From Oryzias latipes (Eukaryota; Chordata; Actinopteri; Beloniformes; Adrianichthyidae): 64,000 nt of DNA. Location of the stretch: positions 2,228,619 through 2,292,618 of the forward strand of contig NC_019879.2 in assembly GCF_002234675.1 (NCBI RefSeq). Reading direction: 5' to 3'. Positions 10,432 to 20,515 of the stretch are shown one piece after another. The stretch's first letter is position 1. Each line of letters opens with the position of its first letter. The translations under genes and the position numbers were made by a program. The notes under the pieces were generated by a model. That model was given only the letters and a program-made list of their open reading frames with translations, ran no database searches and was not told the origin of the DNA.

Positions 10432-11358
10432 ATGGATAGTGAGCAAAATGCAACATTAATAACCCTAGGTGGTCACATTGAGTTGCGTAAATACAGATTT
10501 CTTTATTTCTTTATCTTGCTGGTTATTTATGTTTTAATACTCTGCAGTAATTCAACTATCATTTGCCTAATTTGGATTCACAAAAACTTACATGAACCTA
10601 TGTACATATTTATAGCAGCTTTGTTAGGAAACTCCATTCTTTACAGCACAAGTCTGTACCCAAAACTTTTGGTTGACTTTTTATCAGAGGAACAGATCAC
10701 CACTTATTCATTCTGTTTGCTTCAGTGTTTCTCTTATTACTTTTTAAATGGATCTGAATTCCTGCTGTTGACAGCCATGGCTTATGACAGGTATGTGTCC
10801 ATTAATAAACCTCTGCAGTATGCAGCAATCATGGGGAAAAAAACAATGGCCCTTTTTTTGAGCTTTGCCTGGCTTGCACCTGCCTGTCAGATTGCAGTAC
10901 CTGTGGCTTTAGGTTCAAAGACAAAACTCTGCAACTTTGTTTTAAAGGGAATCTTCTGCAACAACTCTATTTATAAACTCCACTGTGTGAGTTCTGCAGC
11001 GCTGTCTGTGTATGGCGTGATCTCCTTAATAAACCTCACAGTGATCCCAGTTTTATTCATACTCTTCACATACATCAGGATATTTATTTTAACATACAAA
11101 AGTTGTGGGAAGATCCGGAAAAAAGTTGCACAGACCTGCTTGCCTCATCTGATAATTTTGCTGAATTTTACTTTTATGTTTACTTACGATGTAACTATAG
11201 TCAAACTGGAAGCTGATTTGTCGAATTCTGTGCGTTTGACTCTGACCTTACAGGTTATTATATGCCACCCCCTCTTAAATCCAATTATATACGGATTAAA
11301 GATGAAAGAAATTTCGAAATACTTGAAGAGGCTCTTCTATCGTGAGAATGTGACTTAA
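10432..11358 (+). CDS. Odorant receptor 1 (teleost type-1 OR, 308 aa)
   Basis: This is an intact seven-helix odorant receptor of 308 residues, close to the usual 305-320. It has an N-glycosylation site NAT at residues 6-8, LHEPMYIF at 53-60, conserved Cys95, MAYDRYVSI with DRY at 119-121, loop-2 cysteines 167, 176 and 185, KVAQTCLPHL at 231-240 before helix 6, and NPIIYG at 283-288. An in-frame ATG lies 105 bases upstream (10327), but the family start is MDSEQNAT at 10432 and the extra stretch follows no OR pattern. The coding region has no intron. It is expected to act in olfactory neuron cilia, binding an odorant and signalling through a Gs/Golf-type protein; the ligand is unknown. It shares its layout with the receptors at 20707 and 26902 but is clearly more diverged. 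Confidence 0.95.
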   Translation: MDSEQNATLITLGGHIELRKYRFLYFFILLVIYVLILCSNSTIICLIWIHKNLHEPMYIFIAALLGNSILYSTSLYPKLLVDFLSEEQITTYSFCLLQCFSYYFLNGSEFLLLTAMAYDRYVSINKPLQYAAIMGKKTMALFLSFAWLAPACQIAVPVALGSKTKLCNFVLKGIFCNNSIYKLHCVSSAALSVYGVISLINLTVIPVLFILFTYIRIFILTYKSCGKIRKKVAQTCLPHLIILLNFTFMFTYDVTIVKLEADLSNSVRLTLTLQVIICHPLLNPIIYGLKMKEISKYLKRLFYRENVT

Positions 11359-11830
11359 ATCACAAACCTTTCAAAAATGTGCAATTGTTATCCTGGGACA
11401 AAATATCCTATCTGGTTTTTCCTATTTTTCTGACTGAAACCGCTCCACATTGTACTTGTAATAACTATTTTTTTTATTTGCACCAGCTTTATAAACATGG
11501 AGTTGTGTTATATTTTCTGTTTCTATATTCTAATTTACCTTTAAGGATTTAGCACTGTTTTTTCTCTGTTTATGGAACAAGACCCACATAATTTCTTCTC
11601 TTGTAAAGTTGGCATTGTACCCAATATATGCACTGACTTGAGGAATGATCAAAAGGGAAAATATTGAAAGCCTCTTACTGGATTCTGATGCTATCAGACA
11701 TGATATCTCACTTTAACCTTACTACTTGCTGATAAGTCGTTTGGGAACAACAGTAATTCAGCCTACAAGTGGAAGACCATGTGAACTGACAGAGAGGGGT
11801 CAGCGGATGCAGAAGCAAATAGTGCAAAGA
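11359..11830. other. 3' flank of odorant receptor 1
   Basis: AT-rich DNA with no gene. I find no clear AATAAA within the first 250 bases after the stop codon, so the polyadenylation site is not defined. Confidence 0.4.
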
Positions 11831-11839
11831 GATCGCTGA

Positions 11840-12205
11840 CTTTCTTCACACAGCTCCAAACATCATGGGATCTTCAGATTCGGCCCGTTACTCTTCTAAC
11901 ATGACTGTGCACCAGTGACCAAAGCAAGGTCCACAAAGACGAGGAGGACAGAGTCTAGTGTGATGAACTGAACTGGCCTGCACTGAGTCCTGAAGTGAAT
12001 CCCATAGAACATCTTTGAGATGAATTAGAGACTGAGAGCCAGGCCTTCTCCACCAGCATCAGTGTGTGACCTCACCAATGACCTTTTGGAAGAACGGTCT
12101 AAAATTCCTTGAAACACTCCTCAACCCCATGGACAGCCTTGCCAGAAGAGTTGAAGCTGTAATAGCTGCAAAAGGTGGACTGACATCATGTTGAAATCCA
12201 TAGCT
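11840..12205 (+). pseudogene. Tc1-like transposase C-terminal remnant
   Basis: Translation across shifted frames gives Tc1/mariner (DD34E) phrases: VHQ..KQGPQ, then a region equivalent to the usual IEHLWDELE, then RARPSPPASV-like text, and finally LPRRVEAVIAAKGG followed by a stop near 12190. Frame changes and stops occur throughout, and the catalytic first half is missing. No terminal inverted repeats were identified. It is a dead relic. Confidence 0.75.
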
Positions 12206-12744
12206 TAGGAATGGGACGGCTCTTCCATTTATATGTGATTCAAGGCATTGTGTGCATTTTAAATTAATTAGGTGGTCTCTGGGTAAAAAAAGATATTTAG
12301 TTTCCTTAGAATGTTTTTTGGTGGGAATTTACCTGTGAATGTAAATGGACAAAACTAAAGGTACAAAATGTGACATTGAGAAAAATCAAAATGTTAAACT
12401 GCTCCTACATTTTTGTTGTTACTGTGTGTATGTACAAGTACCTGAAACAAATAATTCCACGTATGTACGTATGTATTTATTTTACAACTCCTGCATGGTA
12501 TGGCTATTTGTGATTTGCACTAAATGTTAATGAAACAAGTTTAAACATATATTTTTTACAAAAACTATCTGACTTAGTTCTTTACAGAATTACCTGTCTT
12601 GACAGTGGTCATGCTCAGTGGGACAGCTCTTTACAGCATGGCCACACTGCAGCTGCTATCTCCTGCTGAAACATAAAATTGCTTTTTTGAGGTATGTAAT
12701 GGATGCACCAGTCAACAGTGCAACAACACTTAGTAAAGCACTAA
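12206..12744. other. Unassigned DNA
   Basis: I see no gene or recognisable element. The segment is AT-rich, with a short GTAC/GTAT run near 12462-12478. Confidence 0.4.
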
Positions 12745-13250
12745 TTCAAATTCAACTTAAGTTTATTTCTATTGCACCTTTCATGTAAAAAGAACAGCTC
12801 AAGGCGATGTACATAAAAAAAACAAGAACCCAAAAACACCAATCCCCACACATGCAATAAAATGATAAAATAAGCTCATCATAATAAAATACACGAAAAC
12901 AAAGACAAATAAAAGAGAAATTATTATAAAAAGCTAAAGTATAGAGAACCCAGCTGGCGCCGTCTGCCCTGTCCTCCTGTTGGCTGGGATGCCAGCATCC
13001 AAGCAACACGAGCACAACTCATCCCCAGCCTCTCCCACCCCACAGTCCCCCAACCCTTGGGTCCACTGGGCCCGACTTGGGCACACGAGGTCAGGCAGCT
13101 CGGAGGACTCAGAACAAGACATGCCAGAGGACAAGCAGGGCCAAAACTCTGGGAGCCCCAACAAAAAACACCCCAACCAAGGGTGAGAAGACACTTGTGA
13201 ACAGTCTAAAATGTAGAAGTAATAAATAGAAAAGTTAAAAAATAAAAACA
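12745..13250 (-). mobile_element. Retroposon 3' end (minus strand)
   Basis: Read on the minus strand, the left end has the phrase common to fish LINE/SINE tails: CGCCTTGAGCTG, then GGTGCAATAGAAATAAACTT, then an AATTTGAATT tail at 12745-12760. A GC-rich C/A-biased block at 12950-13190 would be its 3' UTR. No RT is left. The exact family (L2-like is likely) cannot be fixed from so little. Confidence 0.5.
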
Positions 13251-13377
13251 TGTAAATATAAATTAAAACAAGTCCACTTTTATTTTAATTTCTTGAAAAC
13301 TGAGGCTGGGGGGCCGTTTCAGGGCCACGGGGATGGTGCTGATGGTGGTTGATCGCGGCCGACGCACCTCTCGGTTA

Positions 13378-13416
13378 CTTCAGCTTCTACTAACCTCCGG
13401 TTAGTAGAAGCTGAAG
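13378..13416. repeat. Perfect 18-bp hairpin
   Basis: CTTCAGCTTCTACTAACC at 13378-13395 is followed by the three bases TCC and then its exact reverse complement at 13399-13416. It lies between the retroposon tail on the left and the L1 5' end on the right. Confidence 0.9.
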
Positions 13417-13609
13417 GGAACGCACTTCAGTGTTAAAGACCGGTTTCCGGGGGGGATGCTGCTACAAGGGAAGATCCTTTTTCCGCTGATTAAGAAACAC
13501 CTCACCGCCAAGCTGTGGGTCTCTGCTACGGTCCACAGACCCGTCACGGTGCCATCCCGGATCCTCATGAACCGGTCAAAATTAATCACGAGTTTAAAGA
13601 TTAAAAAAA

Positions 13610-16076
13610 AAAATGTATACACATCAAAGATCAATCCATCAGAGCAAAGCATCAAGTCATTTCTTGATCATGTAAACCTACCCAGGTTAAATGAGGATCG
13701 AATTACAAACCAAGACTCACCGTTCTCGTTGTCTGAACTTCACTTATGCCTAACAATAAAGCTCCCCAGATTAAGTGAAGATCAGATGACAAACCTAGAC
13801 TTACCGCTTTCATTGTCTGAACTTCATGAAGCTCTATTACTTATGCCTAATGGTAAAGCACCAGGGCCTGACGGCTTTCCTGCTGAGTTTTATAAAGAAT
13901 TCTGGGAACAACTGGCACCAACGTTTTTTGCAATGGTAACATTTATCAAGGAAAACAAATCAATGCCACCTAACATGAACTCCGCAAACATAATTCTCCT
14001 CCTTAAACCAGACAAAGACCCCACTAGTCCTTCAAGCTATCGCCCCATTTCTGTAATCAATGCAGATGTAAAAATTATCTGCAAAGCACTAGCACAGAGA
14101 ATAGAAAAAATCCCCCCTACATAATTCACCTCGATCAAACGGGATTCATCAAAGGCAGACATTCTGATGACAATGTCCGCAGACTCGTTAATATAATTGA
14201 CTTTGCCACCATTACAAACCAGGAAATGACCATACTATCGCTGGATGCTGAAAAATCTTTTGACAGAGTAAATTGGGAGTTCCTTATTGCTGCCCTCCAC
14301 AAGTTTGGGTATGGAGAATCATTCGTCAAATGGATTAAAATATTATATCACAACCCCAATGCATCAGTTAGAACTAATAAACAAACTTCCAACAGATTTT
14401 TTTCTCAGAAGAGGAACCAGACAGGGTTGCCCACTCTTTTTCTTTCTCTCTTTTTGCTATATTTATTGAGCCTCTAGCTGCAGCAATAAGACAGAATGAG
14501 AGCATTAAAGGAATTAAGACTAAACACAGCCATCATAAAATTAGTCTCTATGCGGATGAAATATTACTGTTTTTAAATAACTCACGTTCTGTAAATGAAA
14601 CAGTAACAATTATTAATGAATTCTCCTGCCTATCAGACTACTCAATTAATTAGAACAAATCTGTTTCATTATCACTGAACAGTAATGCGGAGCAAAGACT
14701 CACAATACCAGTCAAATCAGGCAATATCTATAATATATCTAGGTATTTATTTTTCCTCCAAATTATCAGAACTGGTGCAGCTAAACCACACCCCATTACT
14801 GAAAAGCATACAGGACGATCTAACCCGCTGGACCAACCTGCCTCTGTCCCTTATGGGCAAAGTAGCCACAGTTAAAATGAAAATCTTACCCAAAGTTAAT
14901 TATCTCTTCTCAATGATTCCCACACAACCGCCATTGAAATGGTTCAAAACATTAGACTCATCCATATCAAGCTTTTTATAGAACAATAAACCTTCAAGAA
15001 TTGATCTAAAAACTTTAAAATCTGCAAAAAGCTGTGGAGGCTTCGAATTACCTAACTTCCACAAGTATTTTCTGGCAAACATATTACAATACATCTTAAA
15101 ATGGTTAAAAAATAATCCAGAAACCAACTCATGGTTAGACTTGGAACAGGCGTTATGTGGAAAGATCAACCTGTCAGATCTACCATTTATCAGCCAAACA
15201 GTTAAAAAACAAGACTGTTTCCAAAGTACTAATATAAACGCTACTTTAACAGCATGTTCGGAATTTTTATAAAAATATCTAACTCGCCACTTCAACCGTG
15301 CAAAATGACACCCATCTGGAACAACCCAGACATCCTTATAAACAAAAAAATGATTCACTTCCCATCTTGGCAAGAAGGGAGCGTAACACTACTAGAGCAC
15401 CTAATTATTGATAAAAGATTCATAACTCCCCAGGAACTACAAGACAAACATGGAATAAATAACTTCTTGGAATATCAGCAACTTAAATCTCTTATTACTA
15501 AACAGTTTAAATATAAAGACAACGATTTAAAGCTAACAGAAGTAGTTAACTCTCTGATTAATTTCTCAATGAATAAAATTCACTCTAAAATATACAAACT
15601 CTTATGCAATTTAGATAATAATATTTCACTTCCAACAACAAAAATGGGACGTAGATTTGAGCATCAACACAGATGAAACCTTCTGGTCAGAACTTTGTCT
15701 AAACACCTTTAAACTGACAAAAAGTCCAAATCTGCAGCTAATACATTTCAAAACTATTCACAGAATGTACTACACTGGACAGAGGATGTTCAAGATGGGT
15801 CTCAGTAACTCAGACATTTGTCAGCACTGTGACAGTAATCTACCCGACAATTACATGCATGCACTATGGTTCTGCACGCCTGTCCAGGCTCTCTGGCAGG
15901 TATGTGCCGATCTATCAGTCTGGCTTAAAGTTTCAATCACGGCTTCACCGTCACTTTGTGTGCTGGGTTACATGAGTGCCATCGATATAGAAAGAGGATT
16001 AGTATCTATCATTTTCATAACTCTTTGCATTGCTAAAAAAACTATTTTAATAAATTGTAAAAAAAAAAAAATATAA
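13610..16076 (+). pseudogene. L1 ORF2 reverse transcriptase and C-terminal region (broken)
   Basis: Domains appear in order but in changing frames. RT begins with LSELHEALLLMPNGKAPGPD and FPAEFYKEFWEQLAP near 13820-13910, then LLLKPDKDPTSPSSYRPISV near 13998-14055. TGFIKGRHSDDN follows near 14140, TILSLDAEKSFDRVNWEFL near 14230, and a QGCP-type block near 14420. The catalytic box is near 14549 and reads YADE instead of YADD. The distal part (15254-16076) contains the C-terminal Cys/His region ICQHCDSNLPDNYMHALWFC near 15815-15875. Several stops and frameshifts lie between 14100 and 15250. A partial tandem duplication near 13670-13830 adds about 28 residues before the RT core. Confidence 0.88.
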
Positions 16077-16199
16077 ATATAAGTCAACACAGAAATCTGC
16101 TGCTTGATCATATCAGCTTGGAAAAAATGTCAGCCCAAAGTTCAAGCAACTTTGAAAGAATTCAGTCTCTCTGGTCTCCCATAGCTAACTCCATGACTT

Positions 16200-16905
16200 A
16201 GGGGGCGGGGGGCCTGGTCGTCGCTGCTCCTTGCCTTTCTGCCGTGGGTCGTGTGGGGGCCGGGTCCGGTGCCTGGGTGGGGCGGGCTGGGGTGCTGCGT
16301 GGTCCTCTGGGCGCGGGTGTGGGGGTGTGTGTGGTGGCTCTGCTTGGCTTGGGGGGGTGGTCTCTTTGCCTGTGCTGGGGGGGGTTGGCGTGCGGTCCTG
16401 CTTGAGAGGGGAGGTCCAGCGGCACTGGGCGGGCTGCCCGTCTACACCTGGGGCTGGGATCAGCCCTTCCCTGGCTCTGGGACGGGGCGGGGCAACCCTC
16501 TTGGGGCCCCCGGTCGCTCTGGGTGTCATCCGCTGGGGCTGGGGGTGTGTGGGCGGGGATTGTCGGCCCCGACCTGTGGGGGTCCCACTATCGGTACGGG
16601 ACCTTGAGGGTTTGGCGGGTCGGGGTCTTCGCTGAGGCAATCGGCGGTTGCCCCGGCCGGTTGGCGGCCTCGGTCCCGTCGAGGCCTGACCAGGGCTCTC
16701 CCAGGGCCGGCGCTTGGGGATGGGGGCCTGGGCTTGCTCCGGGGGGGGGGGCTTTCTGGCTCTGGGGCGTCAGCGCCTCGGGGATGGGGCCATGCGGCCT
16801 GCTGCCGCGTGGCGTTGGGGGCTTCTGGCTGCTGCGGCTGCTGCGGCTGCTGCGGCGGGGGTCTGGGTGTGGGGGTGGCTGGTTGCTCCCCCTCCTTCTT
16901 CCCAC
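16200..16905 (+). repeat. G-rich L1 3' UTR block
   Basis: About 700 bases are very rich in G on the plus strand, with runs of five to ten G and a (GCTGCTGCG)n stretch near 16830-16857. Long open frames on both strands are a result of the composition, not genes. A complementary C-rich version lies in the minus-strand L1 at 61470-61720. Many G-runs could form quadruplexes in RNA or DNA. Confidence 0.75.
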
Positions 16906-17194
16906 ATTCCATCATCAATTTTAGAAGAACATAAACACTCAGCAGAGCACAGGTGTTAGCTCACCTTTGCATTAACAAATTGCGTGAATGAATAAAATAT
17001 CTCGCACTAGTTGGCTAGTAGGCATAAGTATGAGTGTGTGAACAATATCTGTATTGTGTACATGTTGACATGTGGTCATTTTTGCAGCTAACAGGTGTGT
17101 TTATAACAGTTGAGTGTGTATGTGGACAGGCCCCGCCCCTTTGAGATTTGTATTCTATCTGTACCATACCATAATGATAAACATCCAGAAGATT

Positions 17195-18085
17195 GTTACT
17201 TTATGCTTGTCAAGTTATTATGCCCCACTTGAAAGGGGAAAGCATCCACAGAGTTTTATGTGCAGGACTTCACACACCATCCAGACACACTTTTCCTTTT
17301 GTTCTGTTTTATTCAATTTCCTGAGAGGTTTCAACAGTAATGGCGAGGTACTGGTTGTATGTGTATGAATGTATGGTGAAAAACCTAAACAAGACATAAT
17401 ATTTTATCAATTTACGACAATAAATACAACAATAAATATTTAACATGAATCAACAGTTAAATTCATGACTCTATAATTAATTCAATTTGCACAAGTAATT
17501 TGTTAAAAAGTTAACTTCATTACTTCATTACGTGAATTCATTGAAATACAGCAATACATACATTTCATAAATAACAGTGCTTGTATAAATGACATTCAAT
17601 GGACTAAACAAACATTTAATGACGTGGCAGCTGACGAGGAAACGCGCAGCCGGCGCTTAACGCACAGCGGATCACACCAACTATGTCACGCACTACGACC
17701 GAATCTTACCGGCTGCCTCCGTGGTTTTGATGCCTTTAACCGGGTTTTTTTTTTGGACTAGTTTTTTGATGGATGGATCGCGAGTTTTCTGATCGCTCTC
17801 GAGCCCTGCCTGATCTGGCACTACGCATGCACTTCATCCAAAACGGCTCCGGTGCGCACAGCTGGGTCCTTAATTAACGCCACGCCCACTACAGACTTAA
17901 ACTTTCCTTTTCCTCTCTTTAATTTTTTAACTACTTAAAATTAATTTTCTCTCAAATTTAACAGAATGTACTTTAATGCATTTTTACTTTAGATTTTTAT
18001 TTGATTTTTTCTCTCTTCTTTTTTTCTTTTTGTGTTTTTATTTACTTTTAAAATAAAATCACTTGAAGCATCAGCTTCCTCAAGT
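17195..18085. mobile_element. Unclassified ~0.9-kb insertion within the L1 3' UTR
   Basis: The extent is inferred by comparison with the L1 copy at 60300-60500, where the flanking blocks are adjacent. The insert has an AT-rich left half, a GC-rich centre (about 17630-17870, with GCGCAGCCGGCGC and GCACAGCTGGGTCC) and a T-rich right end. I find no ORF, no clear inverted repeats and no convincing target duplication. A solo LTR or a non-autonomous transposon is possible. Confidence 0.45.
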
Positions 18086-18354
18086 TTGACCTAACAATGC
18101 TGCTTCATGGCTTTACCCCCCTCCCCCCTCCTATGATCACCCTCGTATCCCCCTCTTTCTAACATCCCTCTCTCTTCTTCCCTTCTTTCCTTTTCCGTCC
18201 GGTCCAAGACAAAAGAATTTCAAAAATAATTAAAATGAATAAAGTCTTGCCTCAATTACAAAAGGGGTTTATTCAGACATACCTCTGGTTTGTCAGAAGA
18301 TTCATAACCCCTGTTGTAAAAGTAAAATATGTCCAACACAAAAAAAAAAAAAAA

Positions 18355-18985
18355 GAACTTACAAACAGACTTCCGACAGCTTGGAAGAGGAACCAGACAG
18401 GGTTGCCCACTCTGCCCCTCTCTTTTCGCTAAATATTTTGAGCCCCTAGCTGTAGCAATAAGACAGTATGAGAGCATTAAACGAATTAAACCATAAGCAG
18501 CCATCACCAAATTAGTTTCTATGCAAATGACATATTACCTTTTCTAAATAATTCACATTCTTTAAGTGAAACAGTAACAATTATATATGAATCATTCTTC
18601 ATATCTGACTACTCAATTAATTGGAATAAATCTATTTTATTATCACTGAACAGTAATGAACTGCAAAGACTCTCGATACCAGTCAAATCAGGCAATATCA
18701 TATATCTAGGTATTTATTTATCCCTCAAATTATCAGAACTGGTGCAGCTAAACCACACCCCACTACTGAAAAGCATACAGGACGATCTAACCCGCTGGGT
18801 CAACTTGCGGACAGAGGCATGATCCCTCATTATCTCTTCTTGATGATCCCCACACAACTGCAGCTAAAGTGGTTCAAAGCACTAGACTCATCTATATCAA
18901 GCTTCTTATGGAATAATGAACATGCCAGAATTAGTCTAAAAACTTGAAAATTGGCAATAAGCTGTGGAGGCTTAGAATTACCAAC
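18355..18985 (+). mobile_element. L1 copy 2, internal RT fragment
   Basis: It begins at a point equivalent to 14371 in copy 1 and directly follows the A-tract of copy 1. It includes [13 protein letters not shown] text, the box YAND in place of YADD near 18520, and the DDLTRW and LWRL-like regions. Similarity to copy 1 ends near 18982. It has an internal deletion near 18805-18830. It is a dead fragment. Confidence 0.8.
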
Positions 18986-19086
18986 TGCTTTCTTGGTTAA
19001 GACCACTCCTCTTGTCCTGTGCTCTCTAACTGGTGTCCTGTTGCAGACGCAGAAGTCCCAATCCGAGGACTACAGTACCTCCGTTC

Positions 19087-19230
19087 TCCAACAACTGGAT
19101 TACCTAACTCTAAAGGTAACAACACTGTTATCTTAGCCATTATAGACAGGTACTCCAAAGTTGGGAGAAGTTGCCATTAGTCAAAGAGTTGGCTGCTATT
19201 GTTACAAGCACATGTTTTTTTTTCATGACC
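19087..19230 (+). pseudogene. Gypsy-type integrase scrap
   Basis: Plus-strand frames read GLPNSKGNNTVILAIIDRYS, then KLPLVKELAAIVTSTCFF after a one-base shift. This matches the first catalytic region of Gypsy integrases (GLP-S-G-T-I-VDRFSK..., then KLPSAKE-A). It is a short remnant that differs from the 3.4-8.7 kb element. Confidence 0.55.
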
Positions 19231-20515
19231 TTACGCAAAATATTTAGTTTCCAAAAAAATATTGTCTATAAAGAAAAACCAATGATGTTTCCCCGAAACA
19301 ATAATGACTGGCCATATCTGAATGTTGTAAAGCTGATCACTGCCCATACCCCAACCACCCTCACCTCACTGTTAATAAAGTGCTTTTTTTTAAATGATCA
19401 GTTTGAATACTAATTTTGAGTGCCAATATGTACACAGACGTATACTGGAGTATACTGCAATAAACATGTTTAGGGTACATCTTTGTTTCACTTACATTTT
19501 TATTCACAGGCTTTCCTAAAATGCCAAACACTTCTAATCATACCAACTGATGTATTTGCACCCATTAGATGTTTTAACGATCAGGGGTTTTCCCATTATC
19601 TTTCTTTTTTCCTTCCTCTGCATGTGCTCCATGTGCTAAGTGAAGACACCTGGTGGAGACCTGACGAGCTGCGCAATCAGGCCCCAGAGTCAGCCACCAG
19701 GCCTGCATAGGAGCTCGTTCTGGATCACAATGCAGGTTTATGTCAGGACAGGTAAGAGAGGGTACCCAGTATACCTCATGTATCTTGCTTTCTGTTATGC
19801 ACACTATGTAAGTTAGTTGGTGCCACCTCTTATATTTTTTGATACCTGTGATAGCTAGGCTGGGTTTTGTTCAATTTATTTAATTCCGTTGGCCCAACCT
19901 TGGTCCCTACCTCCCCTCCTCCTCTTTCAATAAAAACCCTTAAAAATCATACGTTGTGTGTTTTCTGTTACGTACACTCCAGCCCTAGACCTGTATGTTT
20001 GTGGATGTAACAAATGTCCTACAAGAGAAAATGACGCTTCAAGAAACTTCACGCTGGAATGAACCCACTGTATGAAAGGCTTCAGTGCTTCATGAAGCTC
20101 AATCAGCCTATCACTACAAACCAGCTGACTCAGGGGTTGCATGAAAAGACAGCAAAAAGTAAACAAATAACAGGTACTTTAAAAAAACAACACATTTAGA
20201 AAAGCACTTTTAATTATTTGATAAGGCCTAGGCATAATAAATGCCCTACTTTGAGAATTCTAAGTAACACCTTGAGCTCTCAGAATCGACACATTTTAAT
20301 GATCTAAAAATTATTATTCAAATTAACCAGATTTTCATTAAGTAAATGATCTTTTGGAAAAAAGTAGGGATAAACTAATTGATCCTATACATTTTCACCA
20401 AGAACTATTTTTAATTAAATTTTCTTGTCTGCCAAATAAAATTGAGTTCAACTGGATTTGTTCAGTGTTCTGTGTGTGTTTGTGTGTTTACCACCTAATT
20501 CTCATGGATTCACAA
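19231..20515. other. Unassigned DNA between the L1/Gypsy remnants and OR2
   Basis: I see no gene. A segment at 19560-19960 has a pyrimidine-rich lead, a GGTAAGAG donor-like site and a trailing CAATAAAAACCC, so it might be an LTR or UTR fragment. I could not pair it with a second copy. Confidence 0.35.

Larger units (their letters stand above)
13610..18354 (+). mobile_element. L1-clade LINE copy 1 (5' truncated, with 3' UTR)
   Basis: This is a plus-strand L1. It comprises broken ORF2 (13610-16076), a G-rich 3' UTR (16200-16905) and a terminal segment ending in an A-tract at 18340-18354. Alignment by eye with the minus-strand copy at 60090-61720 shows the same order of blocks: the ATTCCATCATC segment, GTGTTAGCTCACCTTTG, GGACAGGCCNCGCCCCTTT, the pyrimidine-rich stretch with TAACATCC, and ACAAAAGGGGTTTATTC. 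It also shows that about 0.9 kb at 17195-18085 is extra in this copy. Because of the 5' truncation, ORF1 and the endonuclease are missing. Confidence 0.85.

Noticed and set aside
16185..16960. Long open frames on both strands (Pro/Arg-rich on minus, Gly-rich on plus)
   Set aside because: They follow from the G-rich composition of the L1 3' UTR. No domain, no start context, and the same kind of block appears in the other L1 copy.
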